Shown piece after piece: positions 1 to 12,038 of a DNA stretch of 64,000 nt. A model generated the notes under the pieces. That model saw only the letters and a list, made by a program, of their open reading frames with translations, did no database searches and was not told the origin of the DNA. Source of the stretch: Oscheius dolichura (Eukaryota > Nematoda > Chromadorea > Rhabditida > Rhabditidae). A program made the translations under genes and the position numbers. Every line of letters starts with the position of its first letter. The stretch's first letter is position 1. The stretch is from the NCBI GenBank assembly GCA_932521035.1, contig OW051495.1, forward strand, positions 8,804,001 through 8,868,000, given 5' to 3'.

Positions 1-175
1 AAAAGAAGGCGAACCCCCATTTCCCGGGTCATTGATAGACTGGAACGGCGTCTAAAGTCTGATTGTCTCCGTCCTGATCCAATTAAACCCACGAGAACTG
101 AGAGAAACAGATCTTTGTGTGCACACAGGCTGCGCCTTCTTTAATCATTCTCGATAATCGTTTTAACATAAAAAT

Positions 176-197
176 GGGGGGGGGGGGGGGGGGGGGG
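176..197. repeat. G22 homopolymer run
   Basis: Twenty-two consecutive G residues on the plus strand. A second run of 21 G lies at 4041-4061. Such runs can form G-quadruplexes and are prone to length errors in sequencing, so the exact length may not be reliable. Confidence 0.9.
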
Positions 198-1168
198 AAT
201 TAGAAGAGACGCCTATTTTCCCGCCCTAGACCGCGCGTGGTATGTACGAGGAACTCGATTATGTCGGCCCCAGGGACTTCCAGTACCGTATCTTGAGAAC
301 TATTATAAGGAAAACAATAGAGGACATGCTACCTTTTCACATAAACAGTCCTCGTATCATGGGAATTAATTTTCCCAATTAAGTGAGCTTGGTATTAGGG
401 AGAGAAAGGAGATCTCTCGAAAGAATGAAACCAGTGTTGGGTGTGCTTATTGTTTGGCGCGTAAAACTCTCTCTTCAAACTGTTTATCTAAGAAGAGCCT
501 CTAGAGAATTTTGAACTCTAAAGTGATGGGAGAGATGATGACGCGGGGCGGATCTTATTGAGAGTAACGTTATTTGGAGCAAAGAACTGGAAAGATATCC
601 GCCAAAATGGGGACCAACGTGTGGACGAGAGGTAGAACTTGAAGTGGGCGGACGGTGGACAAATGGACATCTTCAATGCCCCGAATTGATCCAGGTAGAC
701 CGTCAGGAACTCCTGGGCATACCAGGCGTCAATTGTTGAAAAGAAGACGCGGCTCTTGGGAAATAATGTGTTGGTAAATAAGCGAGTAAAATGTCCTACA
801 ACGCATCTCTAGAGAAGAAGTTCATGGGGGTAAAATGGAGAAAAAAGAAGGCAAAAGAGAGAGTCTCTGCTCCCTGCTCAAGAACGTCGGAACCTCCCTC
901 CCTAGTGTTTCCGACATCTGCTGCCATACTTCACTCAGAGACCAATTCTATGAAAAAACGACCGTCTAATGACTTCCAGAATGAAGATTTCACAATTTTT
1001 CAGTCTAGTAGAGCTCCATTTTGATTATAACGGTTTATTTCTAATCAGTTTCTAATTGAGTAAACAATAAAACGGTTTCCTACAGAAATCCTGGAATTGG
1101 AAGTTAATTTTGTTTGTGGTTTTGTTGTTTTATTGAATAAAAAATATTTGAATAAATCATACAAATAA
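198..1168. other. Stretch without a supported gene
   Basis: No convincing gene is visible. On the minus strand between about 570 and 770 there is an open stretch rich in aromatic residues (it includes WYAQEFL and TRWSPFW) that begins after an acceptor-like TTGTAG. It could be one exon of a gene that otherwise lies outside the window, but no start or neighbouring exon was found. A plus-strand ORF of 77 codons at 791-1024 has no recognisable features. Confidence 0.4.
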
Positions 1169-2954
1169 TCACTCTTCCTGTGAGACTTCCCGATGAGACA
1201 TCCTCTTCAATTTCCTCCTCTCATTCATGAAGTAGTTACTGACTGTCGAGATGGACAGGCTCAATTTCTTCGCCAAAACCTCTTTCAACTCCTGTGATGG
1301 GTTCTTCACCTCGCTAAATAATGCCTAAATTTCGAGGATTTGGACTAATCATAGCGATAAATCTATACGTCCAAAGTCTTCTTTTGAAACGCCGAGAAGG
1401 CGATTCTCTGTCTCCTTGGCATTTCATCCCTCATTTCAATTCTCCTTCTCTTTGTAGGGTGACTACCTTCTGGGGTACTCTCGGCTAAAGGGAACCGTTT
1501 ATTGTGAGAGAAAATCGGGGAACAAACCATGGAGGACTTCGAACTTCTCCTCTTCTGACATTTCTAGCCAGCGAAGCATTTTGATGTAAGTTTGACGGCC
1601 AGATTTGAGTTCCGACCACGGGCGAGGGCATCTCAAAATGTCGGAAAGGGTTCCTTGTGTTCTGAAATAAATGAAATTGGAAGGGGGGATTCCAGTAGAA
1701 AATGACAAAACACACTCGATGCACTCGATTTATTTCCCCCATATGGGGGAGGGCCGTTCCCAGCAGCAGTGCAACGCCGGGCCGACCCATGAAGAGGAGC
1801 TAGCAAGCCAGCTACCTCTTCAGGTCTCAAAAATCGGTTAACCTTGTATACCACAATAGCGGTATATATCGAAGGTTAATTCGATAAGAACGATTACTAC
1901 ACTTTGATCTTAGCCATAAGGCCGAGAAGCGATACTGCTGGGCGCCGCGGCGGTCGGGTCAATCGCGCTGGCTGCCGACAATTTACGGGTGCGGCGGCAG
2001 CGCGCCCGCCGTCCGTCGCCGCGAAAATAGACTCACCTCTGGATGACCTTCTCTGCAAATAGCGATTGGCTGACTCCCAAATGTTCCAATTCTTGAATAA
2101 CCCGGCAGCAGACATCATTCGTATCCACGTAGTCATAGTCATAGAATTCGTCGCGACTTCCTGATCGTTTTCGTCGATTTTTCGTGTTCCTTGAAGCGCT
2201 TGTCTGGGCCATTTCCTCCAAATTATTCAAGGAAATGTCATCTTCTTTAATTTCTGGGCTCTCGGCACGAATACTAGGCTTCTCCTCTTCGAAATAATGA
2301 ACTTCTGTCGGCATTTCTTGATGAATTTCTGGAGAATACGGCTGGTAGGAGTAGTGGAAGCGGGGAACCATCGAATCGTAGTAGGGATTCTGCATTCCGT
2401 ACGGGCTAAAATGAGTTATTTTGAGGAAAAGAATGGCTAGAATATATCGGGAAATCAGTCGTTTCTCCTTAGGGGGTTTATTGTGTTTTGTGTGAATTTC
2501 CCACAGTCCGCGAAGCAAATAAAAGCTGTGTCGGAAAAATGGATGTGGAATGGTTCATTGGCGAGAAAAACTAGCAAATCTGACTTTATTAAATGCAGAA
2601 TTTTTCGTTGCTTATGATACACTAATTTATTTTTATATAAAAATGTCAAAATATAGAGAAAAAGTGCTTCAAAATGTTTGAATATTCACGGACGTAGGCT
2701 TCCAAATTACGGACGCGTTTTCGCACGGCGCGTGGGAAAATGAGTTTTGAAAGTAACGTTTTTTGCTGTGGAAGCCCATTGAGATTAAATAAAAGCAGTA
2801 TTAATGGTTGAAAATGTTAATTTGTTGATAAACGAACATCAATGAAGAAAAAGTCATACCTTGGTTGAAGTTCAGCATAAGTTGGCATGTCGTATGCGTA
2901 CAAATTTCCCTGATTCCAGAAGAATTGGCCATCGGTCAAGGGATAGTCACTCAT
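1169..2954 (-). CDS. ONECUT-class homeobox transcription factor (CUT domain + homeodomain)
   Basis: Nuclear DNA-binding transcription factor. Five exons can be read: 2860-2954, 2037-2405, 1528-1661, 1369-1484 and 1169-1324, all with GT/AG borders and consistent phases, giving a protein of about 290 residues. The single CUT domain spans exons 2 and 3: it starts near DTNDVCCRVIQEL and contains FAEKVIQRTQGTLSDIL and PRPWSEL. The homeodomain spans exons 4 and 5 after a basic KRRR stretch and ends with STVSNYFMNERRK; the methionine in this recognition helix is the hallmark of the ONECUT class. The N-terminus is short and acidic to serine-rich. Start chosen at MSDYPL, the first ATG of exon 1. A U2 snRNA gene lies in intron 2 on the same strand. 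Caenorhabditis has several such genes, so no symbol is given. Intron 3 is only 43 bases. Confidence 0.88.
1745..1933 (-). ncRNA. U2: U2 spliceosomal snRNA
   Basis: U2 RNA pairs with the intron branch site in the spliceosome. Read on the minus strand, the gene starts at 1933 with the universal U2 5' end ATCGCTTCTCGG and continues with GGCTAAGATCAAAGTGTAGTA, the branch-site pairing segment GTAGTA being intact. Further on come the Sm site (GATTTTTGA) and the 3' stem-loop region (GGGTCGGCCCGGCGTTGCAC, then CTGCTGGGAACGG). The 3' end is set from the usual 188-190 base length and is approximate. The gene sits inside an intron of the ONECUT gene, only about 100 bases from the upstream exon, so its promoter must lie in that GC-rich intron stretch or the exon. 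Just after GTAGTA the sequence reads ATCG where U2 RNAs normally read TCTG; this may mark a variant or pseudogene. Confidence 0.88.
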
Positions 2955-3406
2955 TTTTAAGGTAGAAAAGAAGAAAATAAAGGAGCCGAGGAATATGTCA
3001 GAATAGAAATAAGGGACGCGAAGACGACAGCTCAAATGCAAGCGAAAGGGGCATCGGACGCGATGCGGGCTTCCAGGGATGGGGGAAATTAGAATACGGT
3101 AAGAAGCGAAGCTTTTGTAGGAGCTACAAGATCCTACTATTTTGGCACCTATTTCGTTTCAGGACCCTTATCGAAGTTGTCCTGTTTTCGAGTCTTGAAG
3201 CGATTTCAAAAACAGCGCCCTAGCCGGTTGATTCTGTTCCTAAACGCGTGCTTTCTGGACTCCTACTGGGGTCCTGGCAAGAAACGGAAGCCTGTGTAAT
3301 TACGGTAGCTTCAAATATTTTATTGCCAAAGCACCGTAAGAACAAAAAACATAAGACACAAGGCGACGAAAACGGAAAATTCGGGCAGGTGGACCTCTTC
3401 TTGGGA

Positions 3407-5886
3407 TTACAGTAACAATGAGACCCTTTCAGCCAGGTACTTCAACGATAAGGCGTCCTGGATCTGGCCTTTTATTTTGAGGGAACCATTCATGTAGCAG
3501 CTGACGGGACTCTGCTGCTTTCTCAACAACTCGTAGAAGATCTTTTGGCTGCATTCGAAGACGACATCCGGGTTGGGGGTCACGCCTTTACCCGCGAGGC
3601 CAGGAGGATGTTTAAGGTCGACGAAGATGGGACTCAGACCGGGGCAGTTAATCTGAAAATTGGGGAGATAAATTCGGGAGATAAATTCGGGAGTTTATGG
3701 ATGGAACGTTGGGTGTCTTGTGTACAGAATAGGTTTTTAGCGACACAGTTCAACAGCAGAGGATAATTATGAACCATAGGCAACAGCAGTTTGAGCCACA
3801 ACAGAAAGCCCCAGCAAGGGAAGCCACCGGTTAGTACTGCATTGGAGCCACAGCCTGGTTCACCGTCACATCAGCCACAACGGAAGACACCACAGCTGAT
3901 TGAGCCACAACGGGAGAAGCCACATCACGGTCTAATAATAGTTTGGGTCACATTTTGCCTTCCCAGAAAGCGGTTGACCCCTTTAGATGGCACTTTTGGC
4001 CGCTGTAGATGGATTTAGACCTTTTAAAACACAATTTTCTGGGGGGGGGGGGGGGGGGGGGTTGTTGTTTGTAGTGGACTGTGGGCTATTGTACCCTTCC
4101 TCGCTCTAATGGGTCTCACCTGGAAGACTTTCCCGACCGCCCTGGTTAGATGTTCATCGATTGCCATGTTGACGGTAGTCAAGAATTGATCGACATCGAA
4201 AAGAGGTGGCTCGTCGGGAGCCGGCTCTGCTTCCTTCTCCTCTGTTATTGGGTCAATTAGTCGGCTCGAACAGGTGACCGGCGGGTTGTACTCCTTCCCG
4301 TTTTGCTCGGCAGCGAAACGAGTATAATCCTCGACATGGGGGCTAATTAACTGAAGATATGCCCCTTTTTATGGGAATTTGGGAGCCAAAAACTCACATT
4401 CCAAATTTGCTTCCCGGTCTCGGAACTCGCAACGGAGTTCAGGGCGGCCATTCCCATATTCTCTCCTTCTTTCAGGACTTTTACATCGGACATTTCGACT
4501 TCGGTTACTTCGATACCGAATTGGGCAACAAATGTGCCCAATTCATCCTGAAACAGGGGAAATTACTGTGGGTAAACATTTGAATATTTCGAAAAAAAAA
4601 TAATGGGAGATGATAAAAAATTGAATAAAATTGCAAAATGAGAAAAAAAAAGTAAGGTTTTGCCTGCACCATAGCAAAAAGCCACAGCAGAATATCCAAA
4701 AAAGGGCAGGAAAAAACGAACCTTGAAATTAGCTGCCAGTATTCTCCTATCCTGTGGATTGGTTATCTCACAGATCCTCTTCTTACTGATATATCGATAC
4801 AACATTGTATTTGCCAATGTTCTTGTGGAATTATTTCTATCCTGAACCTGGCAAACAGCTGATAATGGATCCCTAATTTTCAGGAAGACACTAGCTCCCA
4901 ATTCTACCAATCCTCGATCTGTTGTTATCACCTGGAAGGGAAAAGCTTCCTTTTAATTTCGATTTTTGATAATTACCTGCAGAGGAGGGACATTGAAGGC
5001 TGTAATGGCTGTACTGATCCGATGAGTGGAGTCAATACAGGGGAGAACGAGCGTCGGGCCGGGGCCGCGGGTCTTCTGTGCTCGACCCATCCGTAGAACT
5101 ACCAGTTTTTCGGAATTGTTGACAAACTGAAAATAAATATTAGTTCTAGGAGAGAAAATAAATGAGTGTTCAAAGAACCAGCTCCGTTTATCAAGCATTT
5201 AGCTACTTGAAGTTCTTTATTGCTTTATTCCTCTTTTCCGCATTTGTTCCATCTATTTTGAAATATCGCTTGCTGCTATTATTGCTAACATTTGGATAAA
5301 TAATTTAAAATGAAGAAACGCTGAAAGTCATCAAAAACAATTACAGATCACTCGCGTCTATTTGAAGAAATTGTAAAAAGAAACAAATTGCAGCGTTTTA
5401 ATTGACAAAATCTATTGTAAATTCAATATTTAGCAATATTATACAGAGAAGATGGCTTCTAAATTTTTAAAAATAAAAAAAACCTACTTTTAACGCGAAT
5501 AACAGCGAGAAAGGCAGCGTCATAGCCACCAAGAACCAGCTAAAGCCATAAATAAGCATTTCCACTGTGTTCATTGGCTTTACTTCAACTTCCTCTTCCG
5601 CATATTGTGAAGAATAAGTAAATGCTCCAAATCGGCTACCCATTGTTTGGCTGTTTCCGAACCTGAAAAAAATTCAAACATTTAATAAGGCTAAAAAATG
5701 GTAAACTAACCGTTTCGGAGCTACATAACCCATTCTATCGAGATCATTATAATTTGCATAGGTGAAAGCGCTTGCGAAGGTGCCTTCCGCCGATCCAAAC
5801 TCCATTGGATATGAGTATGGGTCTTCGTCAATATCGTATTTATCTTCTGTAGGCAATGCCGAATAGCGCACGGTTGAGGACCGCAT
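3407..5886 (-). CDS. unc-24: UNC-24-like stomatin/SCP2 fusion protein (STOML1 type)
   Basis: Membrane-associated stomatin family protein with a C-terminal SCP2 lipid-binding domain; in C. elegans UNC-24 acts with UNC-1 and touch-channel subunits in neurons. Seven exons: 5711-5886, 5488-5662, 4977-5126, 4722-4931, 4398-4547, 4120-4350 and 3407-3652, about 445 residues. Exon 2 holds the hydrophobic hairpin (MLIYGFSWFLVAMTLPF). Exons 3-5 hold the stomatin/prohibitin domain (LRMGRAQ, GPGPTLVLPCID, TDRGLVELGASVFLKI). Exons 6-7 hold the SCP2 domain, from FLTTVNMAIDEHL to MNGSLKIKGQIQDALSLKYL. The stomatin plus SCP2 arrangement is what distinguishes UNC-24/STOML1 from other stomatins. Introns are mostly short; intron 6 (3653-4119) carries a G21 run and a stretch with repeated 'gccaca' units. 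Confidence 0.92.
4041..4061. repeat. G21 homopolymer run in an intron
   Basis: Twenty-one G residues on the plus strand inside intron 6 of the UNC-24-like gene, so C-rich in the transcript. It is followed by GTTGTTGTTT. Confidence 0.9.
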
Positions 5887-6563
5887 TCAAAGGTACTTGA
5901 GAAACGTCCAATGAATATTAATGGTCTTTTAGGTTGGGATATGCAGACTAAAAATGCATGAGAAAACCATGGGAAAAAATAGAAGATAGAGAGATTTCTA
6001 GAAGCATGAAAGACCTCAACTGGATGAATATGAAATTCATATTATGAATTTTATCATAGACTACCACGTCAAGCGACCGTGATTCATGATGATAAAGGCG
6101 GAAGGCTCTTTTTCTTGCACTTTTTGATATCAATTGGGAATAACAAGAAAATATTGTTGATTCTGCAAAAATAACCGTAAAGCTAACTGAATTTTCAAAA
6201 TTAGATGAAGAAATACCGCAAAATTCGAACTTTGAAGTGTTTTCCACTATTCTGTCCATTTCAAACAGGGAATTTCTTCAATCTAAATGTATTCTAAAAT
6301 TTTTAAATTACTAGGATGACAAAGATGTGCAAAGAAGTAGACGACATGAACTCTGCGGTTAGAAACAGCTGTCTGCTCTCTCTGCGCAGCTTCTAGCTCC
6401 CTCGCCTTGATCGATTCCCTCACAGCTGGAGCTATGCAAAGCTCTATTCATATGATATTGTTTCGTGCTTCCCTTCTCTGAATTGTCTAGTAACAAAAGA
6501 AACTTTCCTCATAAGGGGGTTTATTTTGAAAAAAGTAAAATATGAAAAATATTAAAACAATCA
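5887..6563. other. Intergenic stretch
   Basis: Between the start of the UNC-24-like gene and the end of ORC5, both on the minus strand. The only ORF of note (103 codons, minus, 5948-6259) has low-complexity aromatic composition and no splice context, and I do not regard it as a gene. Confidence 0.5.
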
Positions 6564-8254
6564 TTATACTTGTCGCTCGAGGTAGTCTTCTAAATTGATG
6601 TCTAAATTTCTGAAATTGTAGTATTAGGGAATTAAAAAAATGAGGCGAACCTGGCAATTTTCTTAGCAAAATCTATTGAAATCATGCATTTTATTTTGGG
6701 TTGATCCAAATTACCAAAACTGGAACCACGAGAAAAATAGGAAGCATTGATCAAAGTGGCAAACTAAATAGCAAAATAGATTTATAACGGATAAAATTAC
6801 TTACCCGAGGTAAAGGATCATGAAGTGATGGAACAATAGGCATTTTAAATCTCTTCTCTATCACGTCTTTATATTGTTGTAGGAAAACTTCAAAAATAAA
6901 TTGAATACGTTGTATATCTGCTGCTTTTGGACCATTCTTAATTAAAAATAAAGTACATTCACAATAAAAACCTCTTTTTGATCAACAGCTAACTCCACAG
7001 CTCGTTCTCTAGTTTCATTTCGCTTCTCTTTACCATGATGTTTTACGAAATACCGTTTATCACTGGCTACGCTGTTGTGAGTAGCACAATAAGCAGAAAT
7101 AACTAGCAATCTAAAATATTTGAATTAATAAATAAATCAAAAATAGCTGACTGGTCAAGGATAGGCAGATTCAGGCTTTTCTTTTGTTGCAACCTTGCTG
7201 ACTGCTGATTTTGTTGGCTTGTATGTTTTAGGAGATATCGGCCTTCTTCTTCATTCTATGAACATTTACTATGAAGTTACAAAAAAACGACCATACCAAA
7301 AATTCAGGTATCTTCTTTCTAATAGCATTAATTTTATCTCTTTCTGCTAATGTATCAGGAATGATTTTGCAAAATTCGCTGACTCGTTTGCACTGAAAGC
7401 ATTACAAATCAACTGAAGCAAATATAATACTTACGATTTTTAAAACAACACCTCTATCTTCTACATGAATTGAGATTGATTGAATGACAAGTCTTACTAT
7501 ATTTTCTTCCAAAGCTGCCTTTTTGGCTACATCAGCAATAAACGCTTCATCAGCTAAACAGCGTAGAAAATAAATAAAAAGGAAGCGTTCGTACATATTG
7601 ATTCTTTGTAAAATATTTCAAGAGGTTGCAAACTGAAAGATTCCGTTTGTTCAGTAAATCCCCATGGTGCTTCGCTAACTGTTAGAATTCGTGTGCATGA
7701 ATACTGAAATTGAAAATATGTAGTGTAGCAAAAATTAGCAACTTACGGATGAAGGAATGGAAAGAAATGCAGTTAGCGCTGTAGAACCGATCAGAGGTAG
7801 ATCTTCGGAATTGAAGACGGCAAGAATTACACGCTTTTTTGCAAGGCTAAAGCAACATCAATACAACTTACATGAAAACACACTTACTGATCCTTTACAG
7901 TTATAAGTTCATTTATAAATTCATCTATGGTTTTACATTTATCCTTGCTGATATTAGCACCATCTCCAAGATCTTGCAACATCAATGGCAGTGTATTGGC
8001 ATATTTACATGTAGTGGCTACAATCTATAAAAATCAAAAATCAGTTCAAACAGCCACCTTACCAAGCATTCTTTTGAGTTATTCTCTTCGTTTAGCTTTA
8101 ATATTTCTCGTTTTATAGCTAAATGGTTCCCTAAAGTTTGTATCTTATAAACACATATGAATTAATGAAAAATACCTGAACTACCTATTGTACAGCAGTG
8201 CACATGACGAATACTTTTACTGGGATTTAGAAGCAGGCTTCTCAACTGATCCAT
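6564..8254 (-). CDS. orc-5: Origin recognition complex subunit 5
   Basis: ORC5 is an AAA+-related subunit of the complex that marks replication origins in the nucleus. About twelve short exons with small introns can be strung together. Recognisable ORC5 segments in order: CKTIDEFINEL and RVILAVFNSEDLPLIGSTAL (Walker B-like region), an arginine-finger-side stretch ending in LTVSEAPWGF, then the C-terminal part with LLVISAYCATHNSVASDKRY, FVKHHGK, GPKAADIQRIQFIFE, and finally KIKCMISIDFAKKIARNLDI before the stop. The last parts match the conserved ORC5 C-terminus very closely. The first exon I can read begins MDQLRSLLL right after an acceptor-like CATTTACAG. The Walker A segment that ORC5 normally has before this point is not visible in the 600 bases upstream, so either an upstream exon was missed or the protein lacks it. 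Confidence 0.87.
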
Positions 8255-8343
8255 ATGCTGTAAATGAAAAACTGAATAGAAATCTAGTAAACTGCAATTA
8301 AAAATTAAAGAAGTAAATGAAAATGACAGGTTGAAAATTTCAG

Positions 8344-8862
8344 TTTCGCGCAGCGGAACGATTAGAGCGCAGGTATTGCGACTGCCGATCGGCCGGCCAG
8401 CTGGTGGTCTGCTTGCCCGGATTCTTTCGGTGTTTTCTGGCTATTGGGTTCTCAATGAACTAGCGGCTGATCAACAAATTTACGAGAAATATATAAATCT
8501 TTTATCAGCGGGCGAAGGTAGATCTAGATCTACGAGAGCGCTTCTGTTTCAAGTAAAAGGACCGTCCTTGGGTCATCGGAATTCGTTTTCCTTTGCTTGC
8601 TGGTGTAATGAGTAGTCATATATAACATAATAGCTTCATCAAAAAAATCAGAAAGAAAAACGATGGATTTTCAACGATTTTGACAATTAGGTTGAAAATC
8701 TTTAGTGATCAGGCGATTTTGTTATTTGACATTTTTTTCTTGATCCGTGGCAACTCGCTAGAGGCTCAACAATTCGAAGAAAAAACCGGAGTAGAAGCCG
8801 CTGACAATACGATTATCGGAATCAGTGATCCATCGATTTTGAACGATCTAGAAAACTACTGA
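8344..8862 (+). CDS. Small protein of unknown function, start unresolved
   Basis: Two exons can be joined: one from an acceptor at 8343 (AAAATTTCAG) to a donor at about 8517 (GAAG/GTAGAT), and one from about 8761 (CGCTAG/AG) to a TGA at 8862. The join reads through as NLLSAGEEAQQFEEKTG and gives at least 95 residues. The first half is basic and hydrophobic (RLPIGRPAGGLLARILSVF, then SGYWVLNEL), like a mitochondrial presequence plus one membrane segment; the second half is acidic. A polyadenylation signal AATAAA lies at about 8934. No ATG in frame was found, so a first exon is missing or the piece is decayed. I do not recognise the family. Confidence 0.42.
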
Positions 8863-9010
8863 CTGCCCCAGTCCTTCCCAGAACAAAGAAAATCAATATT
8901 TCCAGAAGAAATGTTTATTATCTATAGCACAAAATAAAGAAATTATGGCCCTAAGGAGGACGGTTTGGATGCAAAAAGTTGGTAGCTTTGCTGGTAGTAT
9001 TGCGGTGGCT

Positions 9011-9578
<568 letters not shown>

Positions 9579-9965
9579 TTTGAAGCTGAAAAAAATGGAA
9601 TGAATGCTCGGCAAATGGAAGAGTGAGGAAAAGGACGTGGAAAACAGTGCAAACACCTAACTGAAAGATAATGGGGAAAAGAAGTGAAAGGCCAAGACCA
9701 ATTTTCGGAAAAGACGCAAAAAAAAAATTTGCCTGCTTGCATCAGGCAACTCGGGCGGCAAATTTTGTTCATTGAATGAATTTTCTGTCATTCTCACTGT
9801 TTTGCTTTCCTCTGTCGGCCTACAACTTATTAGTGGTTATTATTCTCATCGGAGAAAATTTATACAAGAGGCGTAACAGCGAATTAAAAAGAGGAAAACA
9901 TCAACGATTTATTTGTAACAGAGTACCACAAAGTGTGAAGCGAATTTTCCTCGTCAAGCAATAAA

Positions 9966-10219
9966 TCACTTCTCAGTTGGTTCTCTGTACTGTCGTGGGT
10001 CAATATATTTACTGACTCGAGCACGGTTGGTCCAAGTCAAGCCAGGATGTCTCTTTTGAGGTGCTTGGCTGAAAGTTGTATCACTTTTTCTCGAAGGAGT
10101 ACTCACAAGTTGTTTCCATTGTTCCAACCGTAAAGATTGTCGATGTATTGGCTAGGTAGCACCCAGGCGGACATTGCAGAGCTGGTCAAGAGAAGAGAAA
10201 TGGTCAAGAAGAGAAGCAT
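9966..10219 (-). CDS. Small secreted protein, 71 residues
   Basis: Two exons, 10107-10219 and 9966-10068, with a 38-base intron. The protein starts with a clear signal peptide (MLLFLTISLLLTSSAMSA) and continues with a short aromatic-rich mature part containing YGWNNGNNFQAPQKR and RVSKYIDPRQYREP. A KR pair at about residue 44 could be a processing site, which would allow a neuropeptide-like role, but there is only one such site and no amidation glycine. It has no cysteines in the mature part. I do not recognise the family. Confidence 0.65.
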
Positions 10220-10929
10220 CCTAAAACCTTGAGATATTTTTATATCTTGCTCATGTGAGCTTTGAAATTGGGGCTAAGCTGGATAAGTAGAGAGACTAAA
10301 TAGTTCAGAATGTGGCTCTATTCAGCTATAAAAGAAAATAACAACGACGATGTTATGGCTTTTCCTTTCATTTCATCCGCCTCATTCATTGTGATTTTTG
10401 AATGAGGCAGAAAGAATGACGCTATTTAAAAAATCTACGATGTGAATGGAACCAATTTGTTTTGGCAGTCGGCTCATTCCCTTCTCTTGTTAAATGGGAA
10501 GAGAATTAAACCAGACATAAATAGGAAGCTAGACTACAGCGAAGTTAAACTAATGGACTCGGAAAAGCAGGGTGAATCAAGCTGTCATCAGCATCTGTGA
10601 TGCTCATGGCATGCGATGTGAGGTAAATATTTCAGGAAGTGTAAAAAGCATTGGATGAGTCTGGGGAAAACTTTGTTAGCTCCCAAAAAAAAGCTTATTA
10701 GGAACAGTGGTGTACGAATAACCACTGAGGTGAACTGTACTCTTTCGCTTCAAACGAATAAGATTCAACTCCCTTTCTAGCAGTAGTTGCGTTACGAAAT
10801 TTGGTCGCACTTGTAAGACTTTTTAGAAAGCAAAATGAACGGAAAACGTTTTAGAAAGGATCGGACCTTTTTATTAACAATATATATGTAACAATTTGCA
10901 AAATAAAAGTGTACCTCACGCTGCAAGGG
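10220..10929. other. Intergenic stretch
   Basis: No coding potential or repeat of note between the small secreted protein and the tetraspan gene. It contains TATA-like and A/T-rich segments only. Confidence 0.45.
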
Positions 10930-11690
10930 CTAAATCACAACAGGATAAAGCGGGGTAGGAGTTTGCGAAGCGTACGTCTTGGTAGTGGTGGCATGCGTCT
11001 GGGACCTCACAGCATTCCTTTCTTTATGGCGAGCATGAAGATAATCAGCACAACGGTTGTAGACGCCGATTTTCCACAAAGTGAGAGCAAAGAAGAAAAT
11101 GAGGCTCAATCTAGCGAAAGCCATGGCCTCGTTCGCATCTTGAAAGACGGCAAGGAACTGAAAACCAATGAGAAACATAAAATCCAAAGTTGGATACCAT
11201 GTTGTCGAATGCCTCAAAGTAGGAATTATCCATTTTGAAAACGGTGATAAGGGAAATGATGCAGTAGAAAACTTCAACAACGATTGCCGGCATCAAAAAA
11301 ACGGGCTCTTCATATGCGGTTCCCAGCATAACGAACATCGCTGGGATGATGAAAGATCCATAGACAACAACCTAAAAAATAAATTCAATCGGCCACAGTA
11401 ATTTCTTACTTTATAAGCGTTGACTCCGTCATCTTGAATCAGCAGAAACATGGCCAAACAAATTGTAAGAGAAGCGAAGAAGGCAGCTCCGCTCTAAAAT
11501 GGAATCAGTTAGCTGTTATACAAATTTTTTGTTCGTTGTCTTCTTCTAGCATTTCTCTTGTAAATGACAAAAATACTCCTTATCAACAAACAGCTAAAAA
11601 TGTAAAACGTACAACAATATGCACAGCTCCGCAGCAACAATAGTTCTTGCGGCTATAAGGCTTGGTAGTACTAATAGTAACGTATGTCAT
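10930..11690 (-). CDS. Nematode tetraspan membrane protein (LAPTM-like, CCCG..HI type)
   Basis: Four exons give about 215 residues. The N-terminus reads MTYVTISTTKPYSRKNYCCC, followed by GAVHI: a cysteine cluster just before the first helix, as in the small nematode tetraspan family that resembles lysosomal LAPTM proteins. Helices follow: AAFFASLTICLAMFLL, VVVYGSFIIPAMFVMLG, FLMPAIVVEVFYCIISLI and FARLSLIFFFALTLWKIGVY. The tail is threonine/proline-rich and ends with TPTPLYPVVI, which holds a possible tyrosine sorting signal. The splice from DNM to FLAVFQ uses a GTATCC donor and TTTTCAG acceptor. Family assignment is by motif and layout only. Confidence 0.72.
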
Positions 11691-12038
11691 TTTATCTAAA
11701 CGAATGACTGTATTGGTAAGAAGAGTGAGAAAAGCAGCAAAAGAGCAAGCATCAACAGGAGTGACAAAAATGCAATGAACTTCTTCGACACATCCGACAC
11801 ATGCTTGACCGGTCGAGTTTTCGCCTCAGAGCCTTGGCGCGGTCCTGTGGCGATGTGTTACGGTGACGCGCAATTTTCGTTTTTCCCCCATTTTCTACCT
11901 TTCTTTTACTTCGACTTTGCCGTTGTTTCGATGCTCTTTTTGGCCACGTTTCTGTCAGAAACAACGGCTGTATTACGTTCTACTTTCTTCATATTGTGCT
12001 ACTCTTTAGCCCATGCACACCGATCATTTGCAGGTAAC

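Noticed and set aside
5948-6259. 103-codon minus-strand ORF between the UNC-24-like gene and ORC5
   Set aside because: Low-complexity composition, no motif, no splice or trans-splice site near the start.
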